Positions 14,383 through 27,283 are shown, counted from the stretch's first letter. The stretch: 64,000 nucleotides of DNA from Halocaridina rubra (GCA_037179515.1 JAXCGZ010001900.1:48501-112500); one strand, 5' to 3'. A program made the numbers and translations. Notes: a model not told the origin generated them from the sequence alone.

Positions 14383-14495
14383 TAAAACAACTCAAGATTT
14401 GTAACCTCTAACCTACGGGCCGTCCTTTGGACAAGGGCCTGTACCAATACAAGGTTGACTTTAATCTCAAACAAAAACAACAATGATACCTCAGT

Positions 14496-14663
14496 GAACT
14501 GTGATGGATGGGTGTGAGGGGAGTTGCTATGTGATGAAGCGGTGGGGAGATGTGGCAACCCTCTAACCCCAAGGAGCTGGGAGGAGTGGTTGAGGTATGT
14601 GTGGATCGTGGTGAATGCGTGTTTCTTGGCTTGGCCACCCCTCTTACAAGGGGGAATGAGGAA
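14496..14663 (+). mobile_element. 3' end of the interrupted family R LINE
   Basis: This sequence resumes the RTE-like element broken at 8,690. It matches the tail of the copy at 29,318-29,595 and, in reverse, 21,110-21,360. Shared words include aaccccaaggag and gtgtggatcgtggtgaatgcg. It shows that the I-like element entered an existing family R copy. Confidence 0.85.
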
Positions 14664-16640
14664 TGTGTATATGTAAGTATGTATGCTTTATTAAACGTTA
14701 TATCCTTATTTTGCTTTCAAGAAGAACCATCTTAGTCTGGATGCTTTGTATTTTTTGTCATTCTGTAATTTCTAGCCCATCGGAGGCTATGCAGTGCAGA
14801 CCTTTACGAAAAATATGATATTTGACATAGCATCCGTTCCATAAAGTAACCCCTGGGATATAATTTTTCTCACCATTCGCCTTGGCAATACTTGACTGAA
14901 AAATTGTAGCTTGCATTCTGATTCCACCTGATGTCATAAATGCCAAGGAGGAGAAAAATTCATGTTGAATGTTGTTAATACTCTATGATTGTGGCCTTAT
15001 TTTCTCCTCGTTCTCTTTGTGAACACTTCCAAGAGAATAAACATATTCAACTGCTACTGCTACTATCCTCTCTTATTAGGGGAAAAATGGCTTATGTATA
15101 TAGATGGGTAGCTACTACTACTACTACTACTACTGTTGTTGTTGCTGCTTCTGCTACTACTACTAATACTGCGATTATTTATCTTTCATAGTTAACTTGC
15201 TTTTATTTCGTTTTTATTACACATTTAAGACATGTATTTATTGCATCACTGAAGGAAAATAAACGTACATTAAATAGATATTAATGTGCCATTTTCATTG
15301 CGTAGTATTTCATTTTGCGAAAGTGGTAATGCATTTCTTAAGAGATGCATCATATGGCCCAATTCGGCATCGCATAATCTTATCGGTGTTTTGGATTCAT
15401 GAATAATCATGCACATGAGTGAGAATTCATGCCATTTCAGAATCAGCAGCTAACAATAATTGATGTGTGAATGGCTTACTGCCAAGATTGCTATCGCTCG
15501 TTATTAGATTGAGCTTTTAATAATGATGATCAACATGGTCAGGATGAATATATCAGTGCAGATGGAGTTGGGATGTGAGAGAAATAATACAGAAGGAAAT
15601 TTTTAAACATGGAAATTAAACCACCCTTTCTAAACTTTAATGGAAATATTTCTCAAACTTTATTGCACAAAAAGAAAATTAAAGAATACTAAGTGCTTTC
15701 CAAACTAAAAAAGAAAAAAAAATAAATTGAGAGATAATCTGCACATGATTACACATTATCTATGTCTTTATAGAAATATGTTTTAAAGTCTTAACAAAAA
15801 AATAATGAAGTATCACAGATATCCACTCCTCTAAGATCAAAAAGTTTGATTTGCAAAAGCAGAAAAATCCGACAAGGTCTATGATTTTCCAGAGGAATAG
15901 ATATTTCATAATATATTGTTGATGATTGCTACTTCTCTGATGAGTTAATAAGCCATCTTATACCTTCCAGCAATCCATTCCCCACCCAAAAAGAAAAAGG
16001 TTACTCATTATGAAGAGGGGTAGGGTGAGACTAAGAGAAAGTGTGGATGAAAAAAAAGTTTGCATTTCTCCATTAGTGATTCCATTACGTTTTGATAGCA
16101 GATTTGGACCTTCTTCTTCCTAAATTAATCTCTCTAATGGGCAGTATAAAAAGATAACGTTAATCTGCTCATTCTTTTAATTCAGATCAAGAGACAGGAA
16201 GCGGTGATCTTGAAAGTAGTTCCTGTTTTTCCTTAAATGCATTACATATGCTAGGGATACATATTTCTTTCCTCTCTCCTTCTGTTATCTCGCTTTTCCT
16301 TTCCTTATTTCCAATATTCTTTTTTTCCATTTCTTCTATTTCCTTTGTTTCCTCCTTTTTCCTAAGTTTCGCCCTTCCTTCTTTTCCCTTTTACTTCCAT
16401 ATTTTCTTTCTTTTGTCTTCGATATAGTATTCTATTTTTTTTAAACCTTACAGCCTCCCTCCCATTTTCTTATCTTTATAATTACCAAGGTAATTACCTT
16501 TAATATCACTTTTTATCAGTATTATAAAAATTCATATAATTCCAGAAACAAGAGTATATAAATTTAGCAGATAGTCTGATATCAGTTTACTTTGGAGACA
16601 CAAGGGAAGAGATTGGAAAAATGATAAATATATCATCACT
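14664..16640. other. AT-rich sequence with no recognised gene
   Basis: Nothing coding is supported. A short (CTA)n/(TTG)n patch lies at 15,112-15,165. Homopurine and homopyrimidine stretches (for example 16,260-16,440, T/C-rich) are the only composition features. No element ends were recognised. Confidence 0.6.
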
Positions 16641-17078
<438 letters not shown>

Positions 17079-17111
17079 ACTGCGACGTATAATAATATCT
17101 GCGATCGTTGT

Positions 17112-17283
17112 AGAACGATCACCAGCCAGTACATTTTCAAAGTTTTATTCCAATTGTCTTCTACACCATCTTGCAAGGTTTCAATCTTTCACTGAGTTCA
17201 TATTCAAGACTACATCTACAAAAAAAAAAGAACAAGACAGCATAACTCAATATATGAACAAAGAACTAATAACAACAATTAAT
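17112..17283 (+). repeat. Penelope pseudo-LTR copy a
   Basis: It begins agaacgatcaccagcc and ends aataacaacaattaat. It is repeated directly at 20,914-21,082 and inverted at 23,325-23,489. The direct pair brackets the Penelope-like coding region, as the pseudo-LTRs of that group do. A 7-bp inverted repeat (gatcgtt...aacgatc, 17,103-17,120) sits at its outer edge but is not kept in copy b. Confidence 0.8.
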
Positions 17284-17366
17284 AAAAAAAAAATAATACA
17301 TGTGTATGCATATCCATATACATACGCATATAAGAATCAAATTATAAATACAAAAATATTTAATAG

Positions 17367-18124
17367 TTAATGCAATGGACCACATTTGAATATTTTCAAG
17401 GGATAGCTTGAGCAATTTAAATTTAATTCGGGGTTCTCCCTTTTAATTAAAAGTGATTCAACAATTCTAATTTCAGTCTCATCTTTTCCTTTGTAAGTTA
17501 TTTTAAAATCGCGTATTGAGAAATCACAATTTCATTTTTCATGGCAGTGTTCCCTAATGCTTGATGCCAGAGGTCTTGTTAAGTGTCTGTTTGTTCTGAA
17601 ACTCAGCCCCTTATGTTCATGGTATCTTATTCTTAATGATGTCTTAGTCGAGTCATATTAGGCCAATTGGCAAATTGGACACTTAAAAATATATACTACC
17701 AAAGAACAGAAGGCTTGAGGAAGTTGTTCTTTATGATTTAAAATGGTTTCAATTTTAAAGATATTACAAAATAATAAATTAGGGGTAATTTGAGGATATC
17801 TATTAAATATATTTGTGATTTCATTTTTAAGAAAGGAGTTCGTAATTTTATTCATGAATGGGAATTTGAAAAATAATTTGTGTTTCTGTGGTTCATATCT
17901 TATGGGTGTTGGAGAAAACGTCTTGTTTAAAAAAGTTCTTAATGATCTGTTTATCATATTAGGAATAAAAACATTTTGCATAAAATATTTATTCAGAAAG
18001 GACACTTCATTAAATTTATTGTAGGTGGATGTTAAGCAAAATGCCCTGGTAAAGAGTGTGCAAAATGTGTGTTTTTAATATAGTTCATAGCACTCACTTA
18101 AAAAATTCATTCTTATGCCCGTGA
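17367..18124 (-). pseudogene. Penelope GIY-YIG endonuclease and thumb/connector part
   Basis: Read from 18,124 downward: a connector (GIRMNFLSECYELY, FCTLFTRAFCLTS) that follows the RT palm, then IPNMINRSLRTFLN, then VVYIFKCPIC before the endonuclease. The GIY-YIG region reads YDSTKTSLRIRYHEHKG, with the first motif damaged by a stop and a YIG-to-YD change. The conserved glutamate region IVESLLIKRENPELNLN and the terminal CGPLH follow, with the stop at 17,367. Penelope elements use this nuclease to prime reverse transcription. This copy has in-frame stops and would not work. Confidence 0.85.
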
Positions 18125-19311
18125 AACATCTATCTACCTTGGCTGTTTCCCCATTGGGGCATAGCCGACATAAAAAAAGAATCAATATGGGGATTACTTT
18201 GCTCTATGGGCAATTACGAGGGAGCTAGCGACCGTTCAGATTGCACTGCTGGAGTGCCACAGCCCATCCTCCTGGCTCTTCCACAACCTCTGTCGCTTCA
18301 TAATGCCAATTCCCCTACTGCCTCTACCACAGGGCTATCTCTGTAAGATGCAGCCCCGTGGTAACACCAGATGCCCATCAGAACTGTATCACAGTTGCTC
18401 GCCACTCATTCCTATTCCTAGCACGCTCACTTGCTTCTCTCACATCCATACTCCTATCATACGGGGCTCTCCTTACTCCATCCATCCACCAAAATCTAGG
18501 CCTCCCTCTAGCATTTCTCCCATCAACTCTCGCATTCATCACCTTTTTCAGCAGTCTTTCATCATCCATCCTCTCCACATGGCCAAACCATCTCAGAACA
18601 TTCATATCTACTCTGGCTGCCAATTCTCTCCTCACACCCGTTCTTGCTCTCACCACTTCATTCCTAACCCTATCCAACCGAGATACACCAATCACACTCC
18701 TCAGGCCTTTCATCTCAAACGCATTTGGTTTCCGTCACTCACTTACTTTCATACCCCATAACTCTGATTCATACATCACAGTTGGCACAACCACTTTCTC
18801 ATACAAAACTTTCTTAACATTCATTTCCAACCCTCTATTCTTCATCACTCCTTTCAACGCACCCAACACTTTACTTCCTTCATTCACTTTGTAACACACA
18901 TCTGCTTCCACTCCACCATTTGTAGCTATATCCGAGCCTAAATACTTAAACTGAACAACTTCCTCAAGTGTCTCTCCATTCAACATAACATTCAATCCAG
19001 CACCATCCTCATTTCTTGTACACGTCATAACTTTTCTCTTTCCCACATTCACTTGCAACTTCCTTCTCTCACTCACCATTCCAAATTCTGACACTAACTG
19101 ACATATTTTCTCCTTTGAATCTGCCACCACCACAGTATCATCTGCAAACAGCAACTGATTTAGCTCCCACTCATTATCATCCCCATATACCATTCTCAAA
19201 CCTCGACCACGCACTCGCTCATTCACCTCTCCTATGACTCTATCAATATACAAATTGAACAGCCATGGTGACATCACACATCCTTGTCTGAGTTCCACAC
19301 TCACTGGTTAC
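18125..19311 (-). mobile_element. RTE-like family R LINE inserted in Penelope unit 1
   Basis: The minus strand contains the RT from the LRQGCVMSPWLFNLYID box through LLFADDTVV to the thumb (YLGSDIATNGG, ESELWGMK) and the WFGHVERMDD tail. It holds two long open pieces (18,735-19,304 and 18,378-18,713). It is 5'-truncated at the RT palm. Penelope RT sequence resumes at 19,312 and the connector at 18,124. The 3' end contains a gcatagccgac word and an A-run seen in plus orientation as a taaaaaaag stretch. It is better preserved than the arm copies. Confidence 0.88.
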
Positions 19312-20700
19312 CACTCACTAATTTCAAATTTATTGTTGCTTTTCTTCAGCAATAGATCTAAAAATGGGATTTGATTTTTATTCTCAAATTCCATATTAAT
19401 ATTAATTTTGCTATGTTTGTTATTTAAGTAATTCAAGAATTTTTCTTCATTATGACTGTTCTTATCTTCCAATATTATCAAATTATCATCAACGTATCTC
19501 TAAAAACAACAGGGCACTCATTTAACCATTGTTTCTTGTGGTGAGATATAAAGATGTTTGCCAATGGGGCAGACAAGGGAATACCCATGACCAAACCGTC
19601 TACTTGTTTGTAAAGAGTCTCGAGGAACATGAAGAAGGAATCGCTGACAGCCAGTTGAAGTACCTGTTTGAATTCGTTTTTTGACATACATCTAAAGCCT
19701 CCATCATTAAATATTATGTCGGTGGTTATGTCAATTACTTCACTTACTGGAACATTTGTTTATAAGGACATTATGCCATAGCCTATAAGGATTGCATTTT
19801 CATTTATCTTCATGTTCATTAATTCCGAATATATTTCATGAAAATTATGAAGACTGAATTGATTCTTTGAATATTTTTCGATGTGGAGAAGAATATATTT
19901 GGATAAGTTATAGTTGTGAGACTATGCATTATACCTGGGTTTGATCCAGTTGCATACATATTTTTGTATTCGTTTTCTGTGATGTTTCCGGATGCATGCA
20001 TTTTCTTCAAGAACCTATTTACCTTACCTTCTAACAATAAATTATGTTTTATTGGATCACAATGATCTACTTGTTTAAAGGTTGAAGCATCATTCAGAAT
20101 GTTGAGCTTTCTCGATACATAATCATTCTTATTCATAATAACTAATCCTCGTCCTTTGTCAGGTCTACAGATAATTAATATTTTCTTTTTAAGATTATTA
20201 AGTATTTTAAAGTCATGTGTTGTAAAGATGTTGACTGCCTTTTCGGATCTCATTTTTAGTAAGGATATGGTGTTATTTGCAATAACCTTGAGATCAGCAT
20301 ACATTTCGTTTTCATTATTGTTTCTATGAATGGATGATCCTTCACCAGTGAATCCATACATACATATAAATCAAATTTAGGAAATTTTGGTGAAAAACAG
20401 TGATCAACACCGAAAGACAAAAGCAATTTTTGTCTTCTTGTAAAAATTCTATCAGACAAATTGATTATAACCATATTATGGTCAAGGGATGGAGGTTTAT
20501 AAAAAGCTCCCAAGTCATTTTATTCACAACACTTTTGTGAATAAAATGTAACACGTGATTAAAATCTAGAAATAATTGTTTGTCTTTAACATAATCGTAA
20601 GCTGCTAATAAGTTATTATATAAAACATTAACTTGTATTCTTTTTCTTTGCTTCAGTTCATTCTCCAAAAGATATCGTTGCCATACATAGTAAAATTTCT
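19312..20700 (-). pseudogene. Penelope-like reverse transcriptase, N-terminal and palm parts
   Basis: The N-terminal region starts near 20,700 (LENELKQRKRIQVNV). ICRPDKGRGLVIMNKNDY near 20,170 is the Penelope RT motif 1-2 signature. KQVDGLVMGIPLSAPLANIF (19,570-19,620) is the motif before the catalytic box. RYVDDNLIILEDK with the two catalytic Asp residues lies at about 19,465-19,505, after a frameshift. FLDLLLKKSNNKFEIS ends at 19,312, where the LINE interrupts. At least four frameshifts or stops are visible. Penelope RTs are related to telomerase. Confidence 0.88.
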
Positions 20701-20913
20701 TTCTCTCAAGCTTGTTTTCTATATAGCTTAAAACGTATACATTTTGGAATCACACTGTAAAGCATACATTATTCTAAAAATAAGACATAAAATTTTGCCT
20801 TCTCCCACTTTCGCAGACACTTGTCCCGTAGTCGAACTTTTAGCCACACTTATATTATTATGATATCTGAGAGAGTTTTAATTTCGGGAAAGCGTATTCT
20901 TATAAGGAATTGC

Positions 20914-21082
20914 AGAACGATCACCAGCCAGTGCACTTTCAAATTTTTATTCTATTTGACTTCTACACCATCTTGCAACGTTTCAAACTTTCACTGAGTT
21001 CATGTTCATGCCTGCACCTACAAAAACAGAACAAAACAGTAAAACTCAATATATGTACAACGAACTAATAACAACAATTAAT
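20914..21082 (+). repeat. Penelope pseudo-LTR copy b
   Basis: A direct repeat of 17,112-17,283 (same start agaacgatcaccagcc and same end). It lies between unit 1 and the truncated unit 2, so it serves both, as in partial tandem arrays of Penelope elements. Confidence 0.8.
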
Positions 21083-21109
21083 ACATACATATACATATAC
21101 ACATGCCTT

Positions 21110-23039
21110 TTCCCCCTTGTAAGATGGGTGGCCGAGCCAAGAAACACGTATTAATCACGATCCACACACACCTCAACCACAACTTTCAGCTCCTTGGGGA
21201 TAAAGGGTAGCCACGTCTCTCCCCTTTCCAGCCTGCTTGGATCACCCACAAGGTAGGCGAGCAATGATATTCCACAATGAGGTCCAACAGCCGCTGCTGG
21301 TTTACCCCCACCGCTTCACCACATGGCAACTCCCCTCACACCCGTCCAACACAGTTCGCTGAGTTAGCAGGTGCGATAAATACCTTTGGTCCGCATCATA
21401 TATCCACAATCTTCCTCCACTCATTGCATGCACTCTTCCTTGCTCCACTGACATTCCACGTGCATTCAGTGCTCTTTTCACGCCATCCATCCATCTCAGT
21501 CTAGTCTCCTTTTTGACCTAACTCCAATCACTTCTGCACTCTGCACTCTCTTTACTATTTGTTCAATACTCATCCTTTCCATGTGTCCAAACCACCTCAA
21601 CAATCTCTGATCTAACCTATCCAACAGTTTCATTCCAACACCCGTTCTCTTCCTGACATCCTCATTTCTTACTCAATCTATTCTAGATACACCAATCATA
21701 CCTCATAAACACCTCATCTCCATTACATTCAACTTCTTCCTTTCCTCCTCTCTTGCATTCCAAGGCTCTGCCCCATACAATGCTGTCAGTACAATCACAC
21801 CTTCATATATCCTTCTCTTTGCATTCCTTTCCAAATATCTATTTCTCATAACACTTTTCAACCCACTAGACATTTACTTGATTCCTTCACTCTGTGATTT
21901 ACCTCTACATCCACTCGTCCACTCCTTGATACATGCAACGCCAGATACTCAAAGCTCTCAACTTCTTCAAGCAACTCCCCATTCACTCCTACAGTCAATA
22001 TGCCAATATTTACACTCCTTGTGCATCTCATGACTTTATTTTTACCAAAATTCACCCGCAGCTTCCTTCTTTCACACACAATAATAAACGCAGTCACCAA
22101 ATGATTCAACTCATTTACAGTATCAGCCACCAGTACAGTATCATCCGCAAATAAAAACTGACTCAATTTCCACAACCTTCCATCCTCACCAACTAGTTCC
22201 AAGCCTCTGTCTAATACTCTTTCATTTACTTCCCTTACCACTCCATCCATATACACATTAAACAACTATGGCGACATTATACAACCTTGACGTAATCCAA
22301 TATTCCCCTCAAACCAATCACTCATACCATTCCCAACTCTCACGCATGCTCTACTATTCATGTAAAAATCCTTCACTGCATTCATCAAACTTCCACTTAT
22401 TCCATACAGTCGCAACACACTCCACATCCATTCTCTATCTACCCTTTCATACGCTTTCTCTAAATCCATAAAGGCCCAAAAAGCGTCCCTACCTTTCTCC
22501 AAAAACTTCTCACACACCTGTCTTACCACAAACACCTAATCCACACATCCTCATCCTCTCCTGAACCCACACTGTTCTTCCCCAATCAATCGTTCAGTAC
22601 CTGTCCTGATTCTCTCGATTAACACTCTTCCATATACCTTACAAACTACACTCAAGAAACTAATCCCCCTAAAACTATTACACTCACACTTATCACCCTT
22701 CCCTTTGTAAAGTGGAACTACACATGCACTCCTCCAATCAACTGGGTCCCTCCCTTTCCTGAAACATATATTCAACAATCTAACCATCCATTCTACTAAT
22801 AACTCCCCCCATTTTGATAAGCATTCAGCTAGACACTCATCTATCCCTGGTGCTTTACCTGCTTCCGTTTCTCTCAATGCCAAACGTACTTCCTCTTTTG
22901 TTACATCTCTATCATTCTCATTTCCTAACATTGGCATTCTCCATTCATTTTCCACAGCCACAGTCTATGCCTCTCTATCAACTTCCTCATTCAGCAGATT
23001 CTTGAAATATTCAGCCAGCTCTCTCTCACCTTTTTTTCA
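21110..23039 (-). mobile_element. RTE-like family R LINE inserted between Penelope unit parts
   Basis: A minus-strand copy holding the tail (21,110-21,360) and an RT region with long open pieces at 22,551-22,961, 22,266-22,535 and 21,858-22,265. It splits the Penelope leader: pseudo-LTR b ends just before 21,110 and the Penelope 3' UTR resumes at about 23,040. It is 5'-truncated upstream of the RT. It is the cleanest source for the family R RT sequence in the window. Confidence 0.88.
21302..22961 (-). pseudogene. Family R reverse transcriptase
   Basis: Motifs from 22,961 downward: EAGKAPGIDECLAECL, VVPLYKGKGDKCECNSFRGI, GEEQCGFRRGRG, FWAFMDLEKAYERVDREW (catalytic D), LRQGCIMSPWLFNVYMD, FLFADDTVLVADT (catalytic FADD), a YLALHVSRSGRVDVEVNHRV thumb motif, then a decayed WFGHMERM and MDGVKRALNARGM tail. 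Frameshifts separate the three main open parts and the tail is broken further. The order matches RTE-type LINE polymerases. It is not functional. Confidence 0.85.
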
Positions 23040-23324
23040 TCCACCATCAATTAGTAAAAAAAAAATTACCTGTATATACATATCCATATACATACGCATA
23101 TAAGAATCAAATTAAGAATGCAAAAATGTTTAATAGTTAATGCAATGGACCACATCAGAATATTTTAAGAGATAGCTTGAGCAATTTAAATTTAATTCGG
23201 GGTTCTCCTTTTTAATTAAAAGTGATTCTGCAGTTCTAATTTCAGTCTCATCATATCCTTTGTAAACTATTTTATAATCGCTTATTGAGAAATCACACTT
23301 ACATTTTTCATGGCAATATTCCCT
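23040..23324 (-). pseudogene. Penelope unit 2: C-terminal endonuclease fragment only
   Basis: The minus strand reads IREYCHEKCKCDFSISDYK, then YKGYDETEIRTAESLLIKK and NPELNLN, and ends near 23,130. This is the same C-terminus as unit 1. The 3' UTR (23,040-23,129) matches 17,290-17,366. The unit is 5'-truncated at about 23,324, where an inverted pseudo-LTR begins. An ORF runs across the junction into pseudo-LTR c (to 23,486), so its first half is not Penelope protein. Confidence 0.85.
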
Positions 23325-23489
23325 AATTGTTGTTATTTGTTCTTTGTATATATATTGAGCTTTGCGGCTTTGTTCTGTTTTTGTAGACGTAGGCATGAAT
23401 ATGAACTCAGTGAAAGTTTGAAACGTTGCATGATGGTGTAGAAGACAATTGGAATAAAAATTTGAAATGGACTGGTTGGTGATCATTCT
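23325..23489 (-). repeat. Penelope pseudo-LTR copy c, inverted
   Basis: The reverse complement of copies a and b, running from attgttgttatttg to gatcattct. It is fused to the truncated endonuclease of unit 2 at a caatta word and is followed within eight bases by an (AAT)n array. Penelope elements often carry an inverted, truncated end of this kind. Confidence 0.8.
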
Positions 23490-23496
23490 AAAACTC

Positions 23497-23669
<173 letters not shown>

Positions 23670-23797
23670 CTTCTTCTTTCGCTTTTCTCATATCTATATG
23701 GGGTCGTGGTTTCTTATCAGCCTTTTCCACTCTCTCTTGTCCAATGCTTCCTCTCCACTGAGGTCCTTCTCTCTCAAGTCGTCCCGTATACAGTCAT
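23670..23797 (-). mobile_element. RTE (BovB-type) 3' end, fragment a
   Basis: About 128 bases nearly identical to the 3' end of the larger RTE copy at 23,941-24,801 (tatggggtcgtggtttctta and following). It is 5'-truncated and embedded in AAT repeats on both sides. The last coding residues and the very short 3' UTR typical of RTE elements are all that remain. Confidence 0.88.
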
Positions 23798-23940
<143 letters not shown>

Positions 23941-24801
23941 CTTCTTCTTCTCTCGCTTTTCCCATACTATATGGGGTCGTGGTTTCTTATCAGCCTTTTC
24001 CACTCTCTCTTGTCCAATGCTTCCTCTCCACTGAAGTCCTTCTCTCTCAATTCGTCCCGTATACAGTCATCCCATCGTCTTCGTGGTATCCCTCTTCCTC
24101 TCACTCCCTCCACCTCTAGCTCCATCATCCTTCTACCAATCCAATCTTCATCTCTCCTCATACAATGTCCATACCACTGAAGCCTTCTTTCTTGCATCTT
24201 CTCTCCCACTTGTGTCACCTTGGCTGTCCCTTTTATTCTCTCGTTCCTGATCCTATCCCTCCTCGTTACTCCCAACATCCATCTCACCATTCTCATCTCT
24301 GCCACTTCCATCTTTCTTTCTTGTGTTTTCTTAACAGGCCACGTCTCCGAGCCATATATCATCGCTAGCCTTACCACTGCACGATATATCATGCCTTTCA
24401 CTCTTGCACTAAGCTTTATATTACATATCAGTCCAGAGCACATCCTCCAATTTTTCCATCCTGCTTGTATCCTCCCATTTATTTCTCTCTCCAGTTCACC
24501 ATCCTGCGACAGATTCGACCCCAAGTACCAGAAAGTCTCCACCTTTTTTAACCTCTCCTGTGCCAAGTACAATTGACTGTAATCATCTTGGTCTCCCATC
24601 TGCATGTATTCTGTTTTGTCCCGGATTATCTTTAGCTCTCTACTTTCCAACTCGTCCCTCCACTTGTTCAACTTCTCCTCCACTTCCTCTCTGGTCTCCG
24701 CCACCAAGACTATATCGTCGGCAAATCACATAGTCCTTTGGGCCTCCCCCAGTACGTCCCTCACTATCACATCCATGACCAGGTTGAAAAGGTTTGGACT
24801 C
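23941..24801 (-). mobile_element. RTE (BovB-type) LINE, 5'-truncated copy b
   Basis: This minus-strand copy begins inside the RT palm (SPNLFNLVMDVIV at 24,800) and runs to the element's 3' end, with only about 25 bases after the stop codon at 23,967. A short 3' UTR followed by a simple repeat is characteristic of the RTE clade. Both edges abut (AAT)n. Confidence 0.9.
23967..24800 (-). pseudogene. RTE reverse transcriptase C-terminal half
   Basis: One frame across 278 codons with a single stop: TGA immediately before the catalytic FADDIVLVAETREEV box at about 24,725. After it come FWYLGSNLSQDG, MIYGSETWPVKK, RMVRWMLGVTRRDRIRNE, RLQWYGHCMRRD and RGIPRRRWDDCIRDEL, ending LIRNHDPI. These are textbook RTE/BovB thumb and C-terminal motifs. 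Apart from the stop and the 5' truncation the frame is clean, so this is one of the youngest LINE fragments here. Confidence 0.92.

Positions 24802-25819
<1,018 letters not shown>

Positions 25820-25916
<97 letters not shown>
25820..25916. repeat. (ATT)n microsatellite
   Basis: An ATT array that directly abuts the 5' end of the family R LINE at 25,917. Confidence 0.98.
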
Positions 25917-25918
<2 letters not shown>

Positions 25919-26042
25919 GAATACTTCCTCCGTGTTCCCCTGCCTGTCGTAAAAGGCGACTAAGTGGAGCGGAGTGGGGGGACTCTGTATTTTATCATCC
26001 TACGAGTGGCCAAGAGATGTGGGTGTATTCTGGCAGGAGATA

Positions 26043-26780
26043 TCCAGCCAGAACCTTGGTAATTGGGTCTCAGGATGTGCGTGATTGTGGTGTAAATGAA
26101 AGTAAGAAGGTGATGGGAGGGAGTATGTCTGTGGAGAGAAAGATGGATGTACTTGCACTGAGCAAAACTAAGCTAAATGGGAATGGTGAGGTGACAGTTG
26201 GGGATGTGGTAGGTAAAATGATTGAATTTGAGAGAGGGAGAAGAAGAGAGGGAGTGGCTCTGTCAGTAAGTAAAGAGATAAATAAGTGTCGTGGAATGAA
26301 AGGAAGTAATCTCGAATAATAGTGGCTAAGATGTGGCTGAGATGCGAGGTTTGGCCGTTTGTGAGTGCCTATGGCCCTGGCAGTGAAAGAAGTGAGGAAA
26401 AAAGAGAAGAATTTTGGATGAAATTGAACGAGTGTGGAGAAGACTTGAGAATGAATGTGAACGTGGTGTTGATGGAAGGCTTGAATGTTAGAGTAGGGAA
26501 TGAGCCAGTGCATGGTGTTATTGGGAAGTATAGACTACCTGGTAGGAATGAGTGGAGAGAAAATGATAGGAATGTGTATTGAGAGAGAGGTGTTGATTGC
26601 CAAGACTGTATTTCAAAAGAAAGATGTGCACAAGCATACATGGGTCATAGTTGATAATGGAAGAGTAGTTGGCAGAGTATTAATGGATTATGTTGTGGTG
26701 TAAAGGAGAGTGATTGGAAGTGTATTGGATGTAAATGTACTGTTAGGAGCTGCTGGTGAAATATCTCATTATTATTTAGA
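26043..26780 (+). pseudogene. Family R endonuclease part
   Basis: Pieces recognisable against the other copies: ARTLVIGSQDVRDCGVNESK, MDVLALSKTKLNGNGEVTVG (the 'ETK-GNGE' region of APE endonucleases), GRRREGVALSVSKEINKC, GPGSERSEEKREEFWMKLNE, and NVNVVLMEGLNVRVGNEPV, in which the usual GD-N motif is damaged. A stop after MKGSNLE and a frameshift near 26,320 break it. In the family this domain would nick DNA to start target-primed reverse transcription. Confidence 0.8.
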
Positions 26781-27283
26781 GGATTCTCTCTCTCTTCGCC
26801 GTAAGGTATCTTCCCTTTCACTTTTCTATCGCTACTACTTTCATCGCTGCTCTGATGTGTTGGCGAGTTGCATCCCTTCCCCACTGCCGAGGCCGCGTAA
26901 CACCCGACAAGCGGCCTCATCTTACAGGTACTGTGTGGAGATTTGTAGCTCGCGGACTGGTCGGTGCAGCGATTGCTTCTTCCCATCTACCTCCAGACTC
27001 TGGAACTCTCTCCCTCCTTCTGTCTTTCCTAATTCTTATGACCTTTCATCCTTCAAAAAGCAGATATATCGTCATCTCAGAGTCTAGTCCTCCATATCTC
27101 TGGGTCCTCTGTACTTTGACTGCTTTTTTTTCTGTCTGTCGTTTTCCTTTGTGTGACATTACCTCATCTCTGGCTTGCCCTTAACCTTTTTCTTTTCCTT
27201 CGTCTTGGTATTTTCTCGTGCCCCGGCCTTTATTGATGAGGGCAGTTTTTGCCTGTCCTGGTGTCACACTCTTAAAAAAAAAA
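26781..27283 (+). mobile_element. Jockey-like LINE 3' fragment with poly-A tail
   Basis: It inserts into the endonuclease/linker part of the family R copy. It encodes the C-terminus of a LINE polymerase: FYRYYFHRCSDVLASC, RNTRQAASS, FFPSTSRLWNSLPPSVFP and SSFKKQIYRHLRV, with a stop at 27,087. About 190 bases of 3' UTR and ten A residues (27,274-27,283) follow. A poly-A tail and this C-terminus suit the Jockey clade. Severe 5' truncation is normal for LINEs. I could not define a target duplication. Confidence 0.8.

Larger units (their letters stand above)
8691..14495 (+). mobile_element. I-like LINE with gag, endonuclease, RT and RNase H (left arm)
   Basis: This 5.8-kb insertion lies within the family R LINE, whose 3' end continues at 14,496 (tcagtgaactgtg, as at about 29,318). 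It has a long 5' leader with hairpins, a zinc-knuckle ORF1, and an ORF2 with endonuclease, RT, RNase H and a C-terminal Cys/His motif. The presence of RNase H points to the I/Nimb group and argues against Jockey or CR1. Its first 3.3 kb are repeated in the right arm (32,656-36,005). The copy is dead through many stops and frameshifts. Confidence 0.85.
17284..20913 (-). mobile_element. Penelope-like element, unit 1, split by a LINE
   Basis: The minus strand encodes a Penelope-type RT (19,312-20,700) and GIY-YIG endonuclease (17,367-17,720). A family R LINE at about 18,125-19,311 interrupts the connecting region. Pseudo-LTRs a and b flank the unit. (AAT)n arrays lie outside the pair of units (ending 17,078 and starting 23,497). 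The reading frame is broken many times. Confidence 0.88.

Noticed and set aside
15112..15165. CTA/TTG patch as a possible structured RNA
   Set aside because: A short microsatellite without a stable fold or flanking conservation.
20914..21082. Possible hammerhead ribozyme in the Penelope pseudo-LTRs, as known for some Penelope elements
   Set aside because: I found no clean CUGANGA plus GAAA core on either strand. The nearest word, ctggtga, breaks a required base. A covariance-model search would settle it.
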